Below, one piece after another: positions 1 through 10,942 of a stretch of DNA of 64,000 bases. The position numbers and the translations under genes were made by a program. The DNA is from Anoplopoma fimbria (Eukaryota > Chordata > Actinopteri > Perciformes > Anoplopomatidae). The notes beneath the pieces are model-generated. The model was not told the DNA's origin. It searched no databases and was given only the letters and a program-made list of their open reading frames with translations. The stretch covers positions 21,326,334 to 21,390,333 of the forward strand of contig NC_072449.1 of NCBI RefSeq assembly GCF_027596085.1. Direction: 5' to 3'. The stretch's first letter is position 1; every line of letters begins with the position of its first letter.

Positions 1-1
1 A

Positions 2-388
2 TCCCGAAATACACAATATGAACGCTCAAAGATCATACTGGAGTGCAGTGTGGGCTCCAGCATTGCATTCTGGTGTGTTCTGGGATATATTGGTCTACAG
101 GCCTGTCTGTGCTTTGTACTGGCTTTTCTCGCCCGTACGTTGCCTGGCAATTTCAATGAGGCCAAGTTCATCACTTTCAGCATGCTTATCTTCTGTGCTG
201 TCTGGCTATCTTTTATCCCTGCCTATATCAGCTCTCCTGGATATTATGCAGATGCAGTGGAGTCATTTGCCATTCTGGCTTCCAGTTTTGGCTTGTTGTT
301 CTGCCTGTTTGCTCCAAAATGTTACATTATATTATTGAAGCCAGAAAAGAATACAAGACAGCACCTAATGGGAAAAGAAAAGAAGTGA
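2..388 (+). CDS. OlfC/V2R-like class C receptor, 3' end (TM5-TM7 and tail), partial
   Basis: An open frame runs in from the left edge and ends at a TGA at 386-388. It encodes the last part of a class C chemosensory GPCR. It reads [14 protein letters not shown], then TM5 ([18 protein letters not shown]), the third intracellular loop ([11 protein letters not shown]), TM6 ([14 protein letters not shown]), TM7 with the [13 protein letters not shown] motif, and a short LMGKEKK tail. This is the classic OlfC/V2R C-terminus, shared with T1R and CaSR-like receptors. The frame is uninterrupted before IILEC, exactly where the minus-strand array genes carry an intron. Two overlapping AATAAA signals at 536-545 would suit polyadenylation. 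Its orientation is opposite to the array, and it is closer to a canonical OlfC than the array genes are. The rest of the gene lies outside the window. Confidence 0.9.
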   Translation, partial: SRNTQYERSKIILECSVGSSIAFWCVLGYIGLQACLCFVLAFLARTLPGNFNEAKFITFSMLIFCAVWLSFIPAYISSPGYYADAVESFAILASSFGLLFCLFAPKCYIILLKPEKNTRQHLMGKEKK

Positions 389-1920
389 CAAGTGATAAGC
401 TAACCTTTTATAACCTGTTTGAGACAATGTTATTTATATATAGTTTATATAGCCAAATTATGATTTATTTCATGTTTGTTGTTGCAACCCGGCTCACAGG
501 CTGAACATGAATGGGTGACCAGACGAGTTTAAAGTAATAAATAAACATATTTATTTAAGGAATAAATTAACTAAACTAAACCAACATGAAGAGTCAGTAA
601 TCAGTACTGTCAGCATGTGTGAAAATGTTTAATACAAACAAAACAAATCAGCAGCTGTGTCAGCCAAGGAAGAACCAAATCCATGTTCAGGTGGAGAGAC
701 ATGGCTGGAACTCCACCAGGCTCAGGTGTGGCTCATCATCCGACGATCAACAACCTGAAAGACAAATTAGAGCCACCAAACAGGACAAAGACCCTTTGTG
801 GAAGGGAGGGGTCGTCACATTGTATTGACCAGGCGTTGATAGTTGTACCCAACTGATATCTCAGCATTGCAACTGTTGTACAGTGTACAAGAACATATGA
901 TTACAAAGACCATATTACTTTCATGTATATTTGAAGGAATAAAGATATTAAGAGGTGACTATTCTCTGGAGTGTCTGAGGCTCAGTATTTTGCATCCAGC
1001 TGTATAACCATCTACCTGAAAGAACTTCTTAAATTCTTGTGAACAGATGAGGGATTTGGTCTGAGCAGCAAGCAACTGAGGTCAGTGCAACAGCAAAGAG
1101 AGTTCTGTAGAATGATAACGACTCTGTTCTTCAATTCTTTAATGCTATTTGATATTATCCTGGATTCTTCAACCGATGATGATCATTTCATCAGCTGCAG
1201 TGTGCTACACAGCTCTCCACAAGTGTCAGGTGCAGACAGTCCGACCCTCCTCTGCGCTTTAGGTACAGGGAAAGTAATAAAGAGACAGGGCTGATGAAAT
1301 ATTAAGCGGAATTTGATTGGATATTTGACTTTGCTTTTATATTTTTCAATTGAAAGGTGCTTATGGAATTGTTATGGCTCAGTAGCACAAATAACACTAC
1401 TGGTTTGAATGTTCATGATAAAGTGGATCCAGCATGCACCTAATTGGAGGTGGTGAATTTGCGTGGACTATTAGATAATGTTACACATTAGGGAGATTTC
1501 TGCCTGATCAGAGGTGTTTTCAGTTGTTTTCAGTTTTTATAACTGAAAGAACGAGATCCACATATTTTAGGTCGACAGGTGACAAGTTGCAATGACTACA
1601 TACTTTGTGCTGGTGTTTTACGAGTGGAGCGGAGCTAGTTAAAAGAGAAAAAAACACAACAACAAAAAAACGTTTGCGGTGACATTGTAGGCTAGTTCTA
1701 GGTAATGTGTAAACGTTGGGGTTTTATTAAATTGAAAACTGTTTTTCAGCAGCCGAAATGCAAAAGATAGGCCATTGTGTGAAGATTTCAGAGATTTGTG
1801 TAAATGTTTTAAATTACTTGTAAGGGTTGAGGAATCACATTGTATTGTAAACAAGTGGCAGACAGAGCTAATCTTAAGGTTACGAACACAAGTGAGGAAG
1901 GCTCCAGAAGAGTAGCGAGA
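389..1920. other. AT-rich non-coding stretch
   Basis: This holds the 3' UTR of the partial OlfC gene, including AATAAA at 536-545, and then unique-looking AT-rich sequence. I see no supported exon, RNA gene or recognisable transposable element. The ORFs here are short and lack splice or homology support. Confidence 0.5.
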
Positions 1921-2001
1921 ATGGACTTTGATACGCCAATTAAGACGCCATCAAAAAGGAAACAAGCTCTCAACCTGGCATCTCATATCAGTATAACAGA
2001 G
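1921..2001 (+). CDS. Possible first coding exon of an unidentified gene (27 codons)
   Basis: An ATG at 1921 sits in a strong Kozak context (A at -3, G at +4). It opens a lysine-rich 27-codon frame starting MDFDTPIKTPSKRKQ and ending HISITE, directly followed by a consensus donor, gtaaat. It is 81 bp and ends in phase 0. I do not recognise the protein. The phase would fit the 15-nt microexon-like cassettes from 5018 onward, but that link is a guess. It could be a chance combination of a good start and donor. Confidence 0.3.
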
Positions 2002-2654
2002 GTAAATAATTAATGTTTGCTGACATCAAGGCAGAGTGCTGTTCAGTACTTTTAATCGATTTAGAAAAGGCCTCCATAGTAGTTATTATTACCCCACTGT
2101 TCCAGCGCACAGCTGACAACGCTTGAAAACAGAGTTTGTCGCAGACTAGAGTGGATTGGCTTATTGTAAATCCCCTTGCTGCGCTTATTCGTAGAATTTT
2201 TTTTTATCGAGAAACCCCTTTTTCAATGTAAAAATACCAGACTAATAAGTCCACTCTCAGCGGAGTGGGCAGATTCAAAGTTCTGGACCCAGGCAGGTAT
2301 AAGGCCATGAAGGAGGATTAGAGTTTAAGAGAGAGAGGTGAAGCAATTCCCTGCTACTCAGATATTGATTAAAAACTCTCTCTCTCTGTGGGCTATTCTC
2401 TTTATATGATAAGTATTTGATATAATTCATATATTTTGTTTAGTAAGTTTCCTAAGGGCCCACACATTTGAAGTATACATTATTAATTGTTAAAGCAATA
2501 AGTGATGAGTATTTACTAAGCCTTTTGAATGTAATTTTAAACATGAAAACATCTGGGGTTTAAGTTGCTATAATACAATCATACAAGCTTACATATAGTC
2601 CTGCAGTGAAACAAGGTTACTTTAGATGTGAGACTTTTTAAACCCGTCTGTTAG

Positions 2655-2765
2655 AAGCATGAGCAGCTGGTGCACTGACTTAGGTTCTGCAGGCTTATGA
2701 CTGGAAGGTCACAGGTTTGATCCTCAAAATAGCTGGGAAAATCTGGGTAAGAACAGAAATTCTGA
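2655..2765 (+). repeat. Decayed tRNA-derived SINE-like sequence
   Basis: The stretch has a tRNA-like layout: an A-box-like segment (GAGCAGCTGGTGCACTGA), about 40 bases, then a B-box-like CAGGTTTGATCCTC. This resembles the tRNA-related heads of fish SINEs. No clear tail or target duplication is visible, so boundaries are approximate. Confidence 0.35.
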
Positions 2766-2879
2766 GGTGTAAAACAGAGCATAACCTCATTTTAGAAAGG
2801 TTTGAAAATAATGTGTGTGTGCACAAAAGTCACATTTAAATAATAATGAGGAGGCATTAAGTTGAACATTTTACTTCCC

Positions 2880-4990
2880 AGTGGGTTAAAGGTGAGGCAT
2901 ATGCTGTAAGGGAACCAAAGGGATGGCAGTAGGATACTGTTCAAAAGGTTTGTGGTTATTTTATTTGCTGGAGTTTTTACTTCTTCCTACTTGTGCATCA
3001 TTTCACCCATACACAGTTTTCCAGGAATACATTTTTTTCTCTCTTTTTTTCTTTATTCCTTTTGAAGGCAAGCTTTCACATGTTTCTGCAAGATGATCAT
3101 GAAAGGAGCTGACCTGAAACCTGACTTGAACCTTAAAGTCCCCTAAACCAACAGGGCATCAGAATGTGCTGTTCAAAGGCCTAATTAAGTGGTATCCATT
3201 CTTGCTTAATGTGATGTAGACCCTGTTGTCACCAGGATGTAAGGTGAGGCATCTAAGTAAATCAATAGGGGGTAACAGTGGTTATTGTTCAAATGTTTTG
3301 AGATAGTTTTATTGGCTTGAGTTTTAAGTCCCGCCTACTTGAGCAGCAGTTCACCCAAACACAGTTTTTCAGGAAGTCATTTTTTCCAGGAAGTTAAAAT
3401 TCCAATTTCATGGGGTGTCTGATCCCACATGCTAAACAGTTACATGTCACAAGGTTTTTCACTGCCTCTATTCTTAAACGTATTGAATCAATTTCAAGTT
3501 CAGTGGTTCAGCAAGGAGAAGTTTGATTCTGAACTAGCTAGACTATTCTTTTCTGCACGGAATTCTGAAAGGTAAGAAGGAGTTTTGCAAATGGGGAGGC
3601 CCACACACTTTAAAAACAATTTGCAACAAAGAAAGGGAGACAGCCATCTTTTCAACAAATGACAGTGTATGATTGAAACTTAACTTTAAAGTGGACAATA
3701 ATTTCCAACTTATAGAAATACACAGTTGGAGTCAGCCACCAAAGCTGGAGGCAAAGAGGGAGGACTTTATAATAATAATAATAATAATAATAATAATCAA
3801 TCCTTTATTAGTCCCACAATGGGGAAATTATTTCTCTGCATTTAACCCATCCCGGAGGAGCAGTGGGCTGCAATGAAGCGCCCAGGGAGCAACTTGGGGT
3901 TAGGTGTCTCGCTCAAGGACACCTCGGCATGTTGCCGGTAGAGGGGTTTGAACCACCAACCTTGTGGTTACGGGACAAGCGCTCTACCTCATGTGCCACA
4001 GCCGCCCCAAGTTTACAAGACAAGAAAGTACTAGTGAAGATCAGTACCTGGGCCTTGTGCAAGTTTATTTTTTGAGTTTGTATGGTGTTTTGTTTGTGTT
4101 GTTTTGGCTGCATGTACTTGTTGAGATGCCTTGACCTACTAAACTGACAGTATGTAGCATTAATCTTATTAATAAGCCAAAGAAACATGGGTTTTTGTGA
4201 ATGGTGATTTTAGCTGACTGCCTTGCAATCACTGCCATGCCCTGAAGTTGGCCTCATAGCTTCAATGTTATCCATAGGCCAATGCTTGTTTTCACTTCTT
4301 ATATACATGAAAGAGTAGATGCACCTCTATATTCATGACATACATCTAAAGTATGCTTCTAAGACCCAAAAATGTTTTTGCTTGGTGGATTTTTACTCTA
4401 TATTTATAGGTTAATTGCTTAGCCATCACATGTCTATGCCATGCATAATTACCACAGCTAAGCACAATGCAGGTCATTGCAAAAATACACCTTTTTACTG
4501 TTTTATTTTTTACTGTTTCAAATCAATTGTGAAATCATGGTTTGTTTTTTAAAGCAGAGTGTTTCTTTCCATTTCTCTCAATTTATTTTAAAGACAGCTT
4601 TCATCTAACTTGAACCTTGAAGTTCCCTAAGCCACTGGGGACCTTAAACTGCTCTTCAAAGTCCTGATTAAATAGTATCCTTACTTCCTTAATGTAATGT
4701 AATATCTGTAAAAGTGAGGAATGTGAGTCAACAAATGTGAGTAAACAAATGGGATTAGAGTTCTTTACAGATGACAACATTTTCCAAATAATAAAAATGC
4801 ACAGTTGGAATCAGCAATCAAGTCTCTGCTAGCACTGATGGTCAAGAGGGAGGACTTTGCAAGTGAGTTTATTTGTTTGTAGTTTGTATGGTGTGTTGTT
4901 TGTGATAGGTTGGCTGTCTGTTCTTATTGTGATGATGTGACCTACCTAACTGTCTGTAATGTAGCTTAGGTGTTAATAAATCAAATTAAA
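2880..4990. repeat. Diverged nested tandem duplications
   Basis: Two old duplications can be read directly. About 2880-3035 and 3235-3380 share AGGTGAGGCAT, a TTATTTTATTTGCTGGAGTTTT-like run (part shown in each), CACCCA and ACACAGTTTT in the same order. About 3060-4190 and 4560-4990 share CTTGAACCTTRAAG, GCTGTTCAAAG-like, CACAGTTGGARTCAGC, GAGGGAGGACTTT and GTTTGTATGGTGT in order. The first member of the second pair is interrupted by the SINE at 3769-4011. No coding function is visible. Confidence 0.55.
3769..4011 (-). repeat. tRNA-derived SINE with (ATT)n tail
   Basis: Read on the minus strand it starts GGGCGGCTGTGGCACATGAG. It has an A-box-like TGGCACATGAGGTAGAGCG and a B box GGTTGGTGGTTCAAACCCC, then a body, and ends TAATAAAGGATTG followed by (ATT)n. 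This is the layout of a very common fish tRNA-derived SINE family. The paralogous sequence near 4854 lacks it, so it inserted after the local duplication. ORFs across it on either strand are incidental. Confidence 0.75.
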
Positions 4991-5517
4991 TAAACAAATA
5001 ACTTTTTTTTTTCCCAGATAGATCTACAAAGGGTAAGTCTGTTTTTTAGTCTGTGTTGGGTTTTTGGTTGGCTGCTGCACTTCCATATATGGATGGATAT
5101 ATGTATCATGTCAAGTAATCTGTCTGTCCACATGGCCGCTTTGCTGTTTCTCTCTCTGTCTGACCATGCTTTGTCTATTTGTCCAACATGGCAGCCGTGT
5201 CATAAGCGTCTGTCCATCTTAAATCAAACAAAGTTTGATTGTAATTAAATGAGAAAACCGGGTAAAGGGGACATTGGTGTAACAGTGAAGTATGGCAGGC
5301 TGATGACATAGATTCTATATAAATATCTAGCTTGGCGGCCGTGCTATGACTTTCATCTTGGTGCAATAACTTTTCTTGCAGGTACATCTTCAAAAGGTAT
5401 GTGTCTCCCTACCATATCTGTTAATCCAACCCTCAAACCAAATTAAGGTATAGTGTTGCATACATAATTATGCTCACTACTACTTGTAGTAAAATTCTTA
5501 GTTGCCAAGCTCCGGAA

Positions 5518-5528
5518 TGTAATTAATA

Positions 5529-5569
<41 letters not shown>

Positions 5570-5584
5570 TAATATATTAATTAC
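5518..5584. repeat. (TA)n microsatellite, palindromic flanks
   Basis: A pure TA run is flanked by inverted TTAATATATTAATTA-type arms, so the whole segment can fold into a hairpin. It abuts the LTR fragment that starts at about 5588. Confidence 0.85.
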
Positions 5585-5587
5585 AAT

Positions 5588-5870
5588 TGTAATGGGTGTG
5601 GTAAGGACCCAAAAGCAGTACGACAGACACACGGAGTAGTAGGAAGAAGCTTTATTCCAGGTAGTACACAACAGGAAACCAGGCTTGGATCGACTCACGT
5701 GGAGAAACCCAACCAGTGGAACGCCAAGCCGTCAGGGGAGCAGGCAGACAGAAGGCTGAGTCGTTTACCGGGGCAGGGGCAAGGCAGAGAAGACCAAACA
5801 GGCAGGGTCGGCACCGGGAAATCAGTCGGAGCGAAAACGCTTGAAAGTCTGGCATGAATGCGGACAATCT
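5588..5870 (-). mobile_element. Ty3/gypsy-type LTR fragment (3' part of an LTR)
   Basis: On the minus strand this ends with AATAAA (5651-5656), then a tail containing CTGCTTTTGGGTCC and a terminal CACACCCATTACA. That is the 3' end format of fish gypsy LTRs (terminal CA). The same tail, reversed, occurs at 20261, 22139, 52075 and 62577 inside the array spacers. No TG start is visible, so this is truncated. The 71-codon ORF across it is not meaningful. Confidence 0.6.
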
Positions 5871-6583
5871 GGCAACGAGTGAGTGACTGACTGACTGTAA
5901 ATGTATTTGTTATCGATCCGTTTATCGATCTCTCTCTGTCACCGCAGCTGTGCCATATCTGTCTGTTGATCCCTCAAGAAAGTCAAGTTTTAATGTAAAT
6001 TGCATAATCATACACAGTGCAACATATATTGATATTCAAGGTACCCTAGCACGAATGCAACTTAACAGTAGTGATATAAACTCGGTTAACAAAAGATAAC
6101 TGAAATAATTACCAATTAAATCAGTTTAAGAATAAAATGTAACAATACAACCAAATAAAATATGCAGAATATAGGTGACATTGGTATAACAGTGAAGTAT
6201 GGCAGGCAAAATTCTATACATCTATTTACCTTAGCTGCAGTGTCATGACTATCAACTTGGATCAATATTGTTGGAATAACTTTTTCCTCCAGGTACATCT
6301 TCAAAAAGTAGGAGTGATTGTTAATTTTCATTAAGTCTTTGATGTGTTTAATGTGAGGCCATATGGTACTGTGTACTCCATAGTGCAACATAACAATGGA
6401 ATTATATAAATAAACTTGGTTTTCAAAAATGTAATTGAAACAGTTACCAATATAATCTGAATGTTTTTCAATTTTCAATAGTTATGATATTCAGAATAAA
6501 ATTAAACATAACAACCAGTACATGATATTACATGCAGAACATAGGGGACATTGGTATAACAGTGAACAAAGGTATGTGGATTA
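5871..6583. other. Non-coding, diverged duplicates of the 5.1-5.5 kb region
   Basis: Phrases such as GGTGACATTGGTATAACAGT and GAAGTATGGCAGGC at about 6173-6210 match 5269-5300, and part recurs at about 6541-6565, showing duplicated blocks. Apart from the cassette at 6293 no gene signal is visible. Scattered GCTGTGCCATATCTGTCTGT phrases are related to the 42-bp repeat unit. Confidence 0.45.
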
Positions 6584-6811
6584 TACAGTACCAGTCAAAA
6601 GTTTGGACACACCTTCTCATTCAACTACTTAGAATATAAAATATAAAACATATTGTGGTTTGTTGAGCATTTGTTTGTTTACCACATAATTCCATATGTG
6701 TTCCTTCATAGTTTGGATGTCTTCAATATTAATCTACAATGTAGAAAAAAAATTAAATAAAGAAAAAACATTGAATGAGAAGGTGTGTCCAAACTTTTGA
6801 CTGGTACTGTA
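6584..6811. mobile_element. Tc1/mariner-type MITE
   Basis: Long terminal inverted repeats of about 41 bp lie at 6584-6624 (starts TACAGTACCAGTCAAAAG) and 6771-6811 (its reverse complement). They flank about 150 bp of non-coding sequence, with TA dinucleotides outside both ends. TA target duplications and these termini fit a non-autonomous Tc1/mariner element of a family widespread in fish. No transposase is present. Confidence 0.8.
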
Positions 6812-7270
6812 TAGATAACTATCTTGGCTGCCAAGCCCTGAATCAGCTTGGCTCAATATTAGTGCAATCATTTTTTCCCCCCAGGTACAGCCTCAAAAGC
6901 TAGGTGTTATTTATTTTCGTTGAGTCCACCTATCGCTTCATTAATTGATCTGTCCATTCATCTTTCTCTCCATCATGGCTGCAGTGCCATGTCTGTCTGT
7001 TCATCCCTCAACTCAGTGTTTAAGTGTCACATACACAATAGTACACAGTTTAAACTATAGTGAAATTCTGAAGTACTTAACTTAAGAATGCAACTGCTGA
7101 CAAAATGGATTGTGAGGTCTGTGATCCAGCGATTCTTGCGAGATATGATGTCTACAGTAGATGCCTTGTTAATAGCAGATAAAATCAGTTGCACAGATAA
7201 GTTTGAGGTGTTATAAAGGGCCGTAGACTTAGTTTGAAACACAGATGGCCTGTAGTTTTGTGACAATACA

Positions 7271-7572
7271 CAGACAATAAATACACATACTATACAACTA
7301 CACAGACAATAAATACACATACTATACAACTACACAGACAATAAATACACATACTATACAACTACACAGACAATAAATACACATACTATACAACTACACA
7401 GACAATAAATACACATACTATACAACTACACAGACAATAAATACACATACTATACAACTACACAGACACAGACAATAAATACACATACTATACAACTACA
7501 CAGACACAGACAATAAATACACATACTATACAACTACACAGACACAGACAATAAATACACATACTATACAAC
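7271..7572. repeat. 32/38-bp minisatellite, nine copies
   Basis: Nine tandem units carry the core CAATAAATACACATACTATA. The first six start at 32-bp spacing (7274, 7306, 7338, 7370, 7402, 7434). The last three have 38-bp spacing because an extra CAGACA is present. It sits just left of the first recognisable spacer of the OlfC array. Confidence 0.9.
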
Positions 7573-7659
7573 AGAATAAAGATAGATAGCGATAAATGGG
7601 TAATTTATTTTAACACAATTAAATGAACTGATAACAAGATTAATAATTAAACAAGAATA

Positions 7660-8794
7660 CAAATAAATGAATTTGTTTCAAATAACACAGGGAGATGATT
7701 TGGAATAGTGAAGGGAAGCTGTGATTTCCTATAAAAATGTACTGACACTACTCTAACCGATAAATCTAAAATGTAACCATTCAGAGCGTTATCCGACACC
7801 AACTCTTGATCACATTAGAAGAAGTCAGTTTCCTACTTTGTGCAGCGTTGTCCAGATGACTTTGCGGTGGCCTCAGCCGTTTGTTGCTGTTCCAATGGGG
7901 TCAACACACGGCTCTCCAGCGGTTGTCAATTCCCATTGGAAAGCGATGACTGCCGGTTGACACAGTGCAGAAACGGTAGTTCTCAGCTGTCCTCGGATGT
8001 CCAACAAGTGGACTGGCAAAAGTCTCTGAAGTTCACACACTGCTGTTGCAAAGTGAACTGGAAAGCGGCCTACGGTATTGCTGTGCGCTTCAGGTCTTGA
8101 TCCGCGGCAGCAGGTTCTTTATCCGAAGAGGAGTATGAGCCGCAACTACTCGTTGTATACTTAAAATGAATCTCACGAGGGTTATTGGACGTACACTAAA
8201 TCAAAATAAGGCTTGCTCCAAAATGAATAAACTATAAGATGCTCAAAAGGAGTTAAGAAGAAAAAGCATAAGAAAATAACTGCGATTCTCGAATAAAAAT
8301 AAAGGGAGCGTGTATGAAGCTCCATAAACCAAACAATACGCACAACCAACACGAAAAGAAACGCGACAGAGGAAACGTCAACAGTTTTATCAACCCTGGG
8401 TGTGTGTCAACTAGAGGCGGGGTGAGGTGGTAACCAACGATACCTCTCTGCAGCTATTTCAAGTTTATTTGTTTCTTAATATTGGCGTACTCTTGCTTAG
8501 TAAATGAACTAATCTTACATCTTAAACAAATAAGTCACATACTTTCCCCCACTATGGACAATGATAATAAACCTTACACACGTATAGACTTGTATGTATA
8601 CAAAAATGGAATTTTAGTTACACATAGTTAATACACAGGATTTAACAAAGATAATACAGAGACACAAATGTGCATCCGTCATGTGACTTGCTAGCATGTA
8701 AACATTTTATAACTATCGCTAATATTTACTGTTTCTCTACCTGTTACTCATAACCTTACGGTCCTTAAGAAGATATAGGTCTTACCACCGATTG
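7660..8794. repeat. Array spacer block A, unit 1 (left end of the tandem array)
   Basis: This is collinear with 30495-31663, 39810-40940, 49650-50787 and 60045-61189, and in part with 17372-17900. It starts near CAAATAACACAGGGAGATGA and runs to CTTAAGAAGATATAG. No gene lies to its left in array orientation, so about 7.66 kb is the visible left boundary of the amplification. An 86-codon ORF at 7840-8100 is open here but is interrupted by a TAG in units 3-6, so it is unlikely to be coding. Confidence 0.7.
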
Positions 8795-8809
8795 TCGCTA
8801 GATGGCACT
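8795..8809 (+). promoter_or_regulatory. CTCF-like site, unit 1
   Basis: The 15-mer TCGCTAGATGGCACT matches 13 of 15 positions of the vertebrate CTCF core CCASYAGRKGGCRSY as I recall it. The identical 15-mer occurs in every array spacer in the same orientation. The flanking palindrome is imperfect in this copy (CACTGTGGTCTCACGGTG). Confidence 0.4.
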
Positions 8810-9118
8810 GTGGTCTCACGGTGTGTCAGGTCTTTAAAGTGCATAAAACATGGTTAGCGTAATTTCTCCTCTCACCGATTCGGGAAAAAGATCTACTTTC
8901 TTAAAATCTACCGTGGAATAACTTGAGTGTTGTTATTGAATACTTTGAAGACTTTGAAGACTCATACAGTGCAATTTCGACGTACAGAGAATAATTGTAA
9001 GACACCTTTAGTTAATTTCTGTTTGTGACTCCAAGTATTTACGACTTGATCTGTGAGGGTCATGTTTGATCTTTTTCTTAGATAAGAGAGAGGGGGAAAG
9101 AGAGAAAGGTTAGGCATT

Positions 9119-9955
9119 GGGCCGCCATGCCATGACAATGTATCTGTCATCTATCAATCCAGGCCGCCGTGCCATGACTATGTATCTTTTATCTATCAAT
9201 CCAGGCCGCCGGGCCATGACTATGCATCTGTCAATCCAGGCTGCCGTGCCATAACCTTGCATCTGTTATCTATCAATCCAGGCAATCATGCCATGTGTAT
9301 GGAATTTTAATCTGTCAATCCAGGGAATCGTGCCCTGACTATGGATCCTTCATTTATCCATCCGGGCCGCCATGCCCTGACTATGGATCTGTCATCTATT
9401 AATTCAGACAACCATGCCATGAACATCCATCCATCTGAATATCGGTCTTTCTGGCTATCCATCTATCCCATCTAGGCCATCTAACCATCGTGCGGTGACT
9501 ACGACTCTGTCATCTAACCATCCAGCCCGTCGTGTCGTGACGATGGCTCTGTCATCTAACCATCTAGCCCATCGTGCCGTGACTATGGCTCTGTCATCTA
9601 ACCATCTAGCCCATCGTGCCCTGACTATGGCTCTGTCATTTAACGATCAAGACCATCGTGCCATGATTATGGTTATGGACATCTATTAATCTAGGCTGCT
9701 GTACCATGACTATGTGTCTGTCATCTATCCATCTGGGACACCGTGCCCTGACTATGGATCCCTCATTTATCCCTCCGGGCCGCCGTGCCCTGTCTATGGA
9801 TCCATCCTCTATCAATCGAGGCCGCTGTGCCATGACCATCGATCTGTCTATCAATCCAGGAGGCCTTGTCATGACCATCCACCTATCCACCTTTCTATCT
9901 GTGCATCTATCTAGGCCATTGTGCCATTACTATGCCTCTGTCATCTATCATGAAC
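9119..9955. repeat. 42-bp minisatellite, unit 1
   Basis: Tandem degenerate units of about 42 bp contain GCCGTGCCATGACTATG, ATCTGTCATC and TATCAATCCAGG. Because 42 is a multiple of three, several frames stay open and read as 14-residue repeats on both strands, which explains many apparent ORFs. The right end is interrupted by the retroelement ORF starting at 9970. Confidence 0.9.
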
Positions 9956-9969
9956 GGAAGCATACTTTT

Positions 9970-10942
9970 ATGATGGCCGACCTGCCTTCACGGCGTGCTG
10001 CTGCTTCAGCGTCTTCTCGACTTAAACCGATCATTTACAAAACTGATGACGGAAAAGTGATTGTGGAAGATGAACTACTGAACTTTCTTGTGGTTAAAAT
10101 GAGAACCTTAAGCCACGATGAGATTGTTTTGCTGGTGACTAGTACTTTTACTTCCGAACGGATTGACGCCGCCAAGAAGGCTTTGTTCGAGGTGTGCCCT
10201 GACACTTCTCAGCGCTGTACTGCCTTCAAAGGCCAACAGAAAGATACTAATAATGTTAAATTGTGCATGAAAGTGCTAAACGAGTGTGGGGAGGATATCC
10301 CGAGATTTGTGTCCTACTTTTTGGACGATCTGCCACCCGTGTCGTTCAATCATATAGATGTTTCAACACTGCTCGGCAGAATGCAACAAATAAACAAAGA
10401 TATGTGCTGCATGAAAAGTACCCTGGAAGCTCAGATAAATGTTTGTCAAAGTTTGCAAGAGGTGACAGCTGCCATAGATGATCGTTTGACTGCCGTGGAG
10501 CAGCCGCTCCCTCAACGTTGGGCCCCGTGGCTGCTGAACGGTTAGATGTGACAGTCCAGGAGACCACAGCCCCAACATCACCTGTGGCGTCTCGGTCACC
10601 GTGTCAAGTGCATTCCCCTGCATGGACCACGGTAGTAAAGAAAGCGGGTCGTAGTAAGCCGGCGCCGGGTAACTCTGCTGTTCAGCACAGACCTCGCCTC
10701 GGAAAAACGTCAGCTGATTCGAAATAAGACTGGAATAATTGGTACGGGCGCGGCGGGCAACATAAAAACTATCACAACAAAGATGGTGAGTGTCTTTGTC
10801 TCAAAGTTTGACCCTAATCTAGATGCCATCACTCTCTCTGACTATTTGAAAGATAAACTGAATCGGGAAGTGAAATGTCGCAAAATCGAAACAACTTTAA
10901 GTAGATTCAGCTCTTTTTGTGTCACTGCTGAATGTCAATTGA
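9970..10942 (+). pseudogene. Truncated, frameshifted ORF1/gag-like remnant of a non-LTR retroelement
   Basis: An ATG at 9970 opens 191 codons (MMADLPSRRAAAS... to ...APWLLNG, stop at 10543-10545). The coding signal then continues in another frame at about 10518-10727 (TTVVKKAGRSKPAP region) and returns to the first frame at about 10725-10942 (GNIKTITTKMVSVFVSKFD, DYLKDKL, RFSSFCVTAE). The layout (N-terminal helical region, basic linker, RNA-binding-like domain) resembles ORF1-type proteins of fish retrotransposons; the exact family is not certain. At least two frameshifts and an abrupt 3' truncation, where array spacer resumes at 10943, mark it as dead. No reverse transcriptase follows. Confidence 0.6.

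Larger units (their letters stand above)
5018..6899 (+). other. Four 15-nt microexon-like cassettes in diverged tandem copies
   Basis: Four pyrimidine-rich tract + cag acceptors are each followed by a 15-nt phase-0 cassette: 5018-5032 (IDLQR; donor gtaagt), 5382-5396 (VHLQK; donor gtatgt), 6293-6307 (VHLQK; donor gtagga) and 6885-6899 (VQPQK; donor lost, reads ctaggt). Each is preceded by a GCNGTGCCATGACT-like stretch related to the 42-bp minisatellite of the array. They look like members of one decaying duplicated unit. Whether any was ever spliced cannot be told from sequence. Confidence 0.3.

Noticed and set aside
3863..4188. ORFs of 70-91 codons on both strands
   Set aside because: They are translations of the tRNA-derived SINE at 3769-4011.
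7271..7572. CRISPR-like repeat array
   Set aside because: Units are contiguous with no unique spacers, and the window is a fish genome. It is a minisatellite.
7840..8100. Cysteine-containing 86-95 codon ORF in spacer block A (also 17372-17659)
   Set aside because: It is open in units 1 and 2 only. Units 3-6 have a TAG in the same frame.
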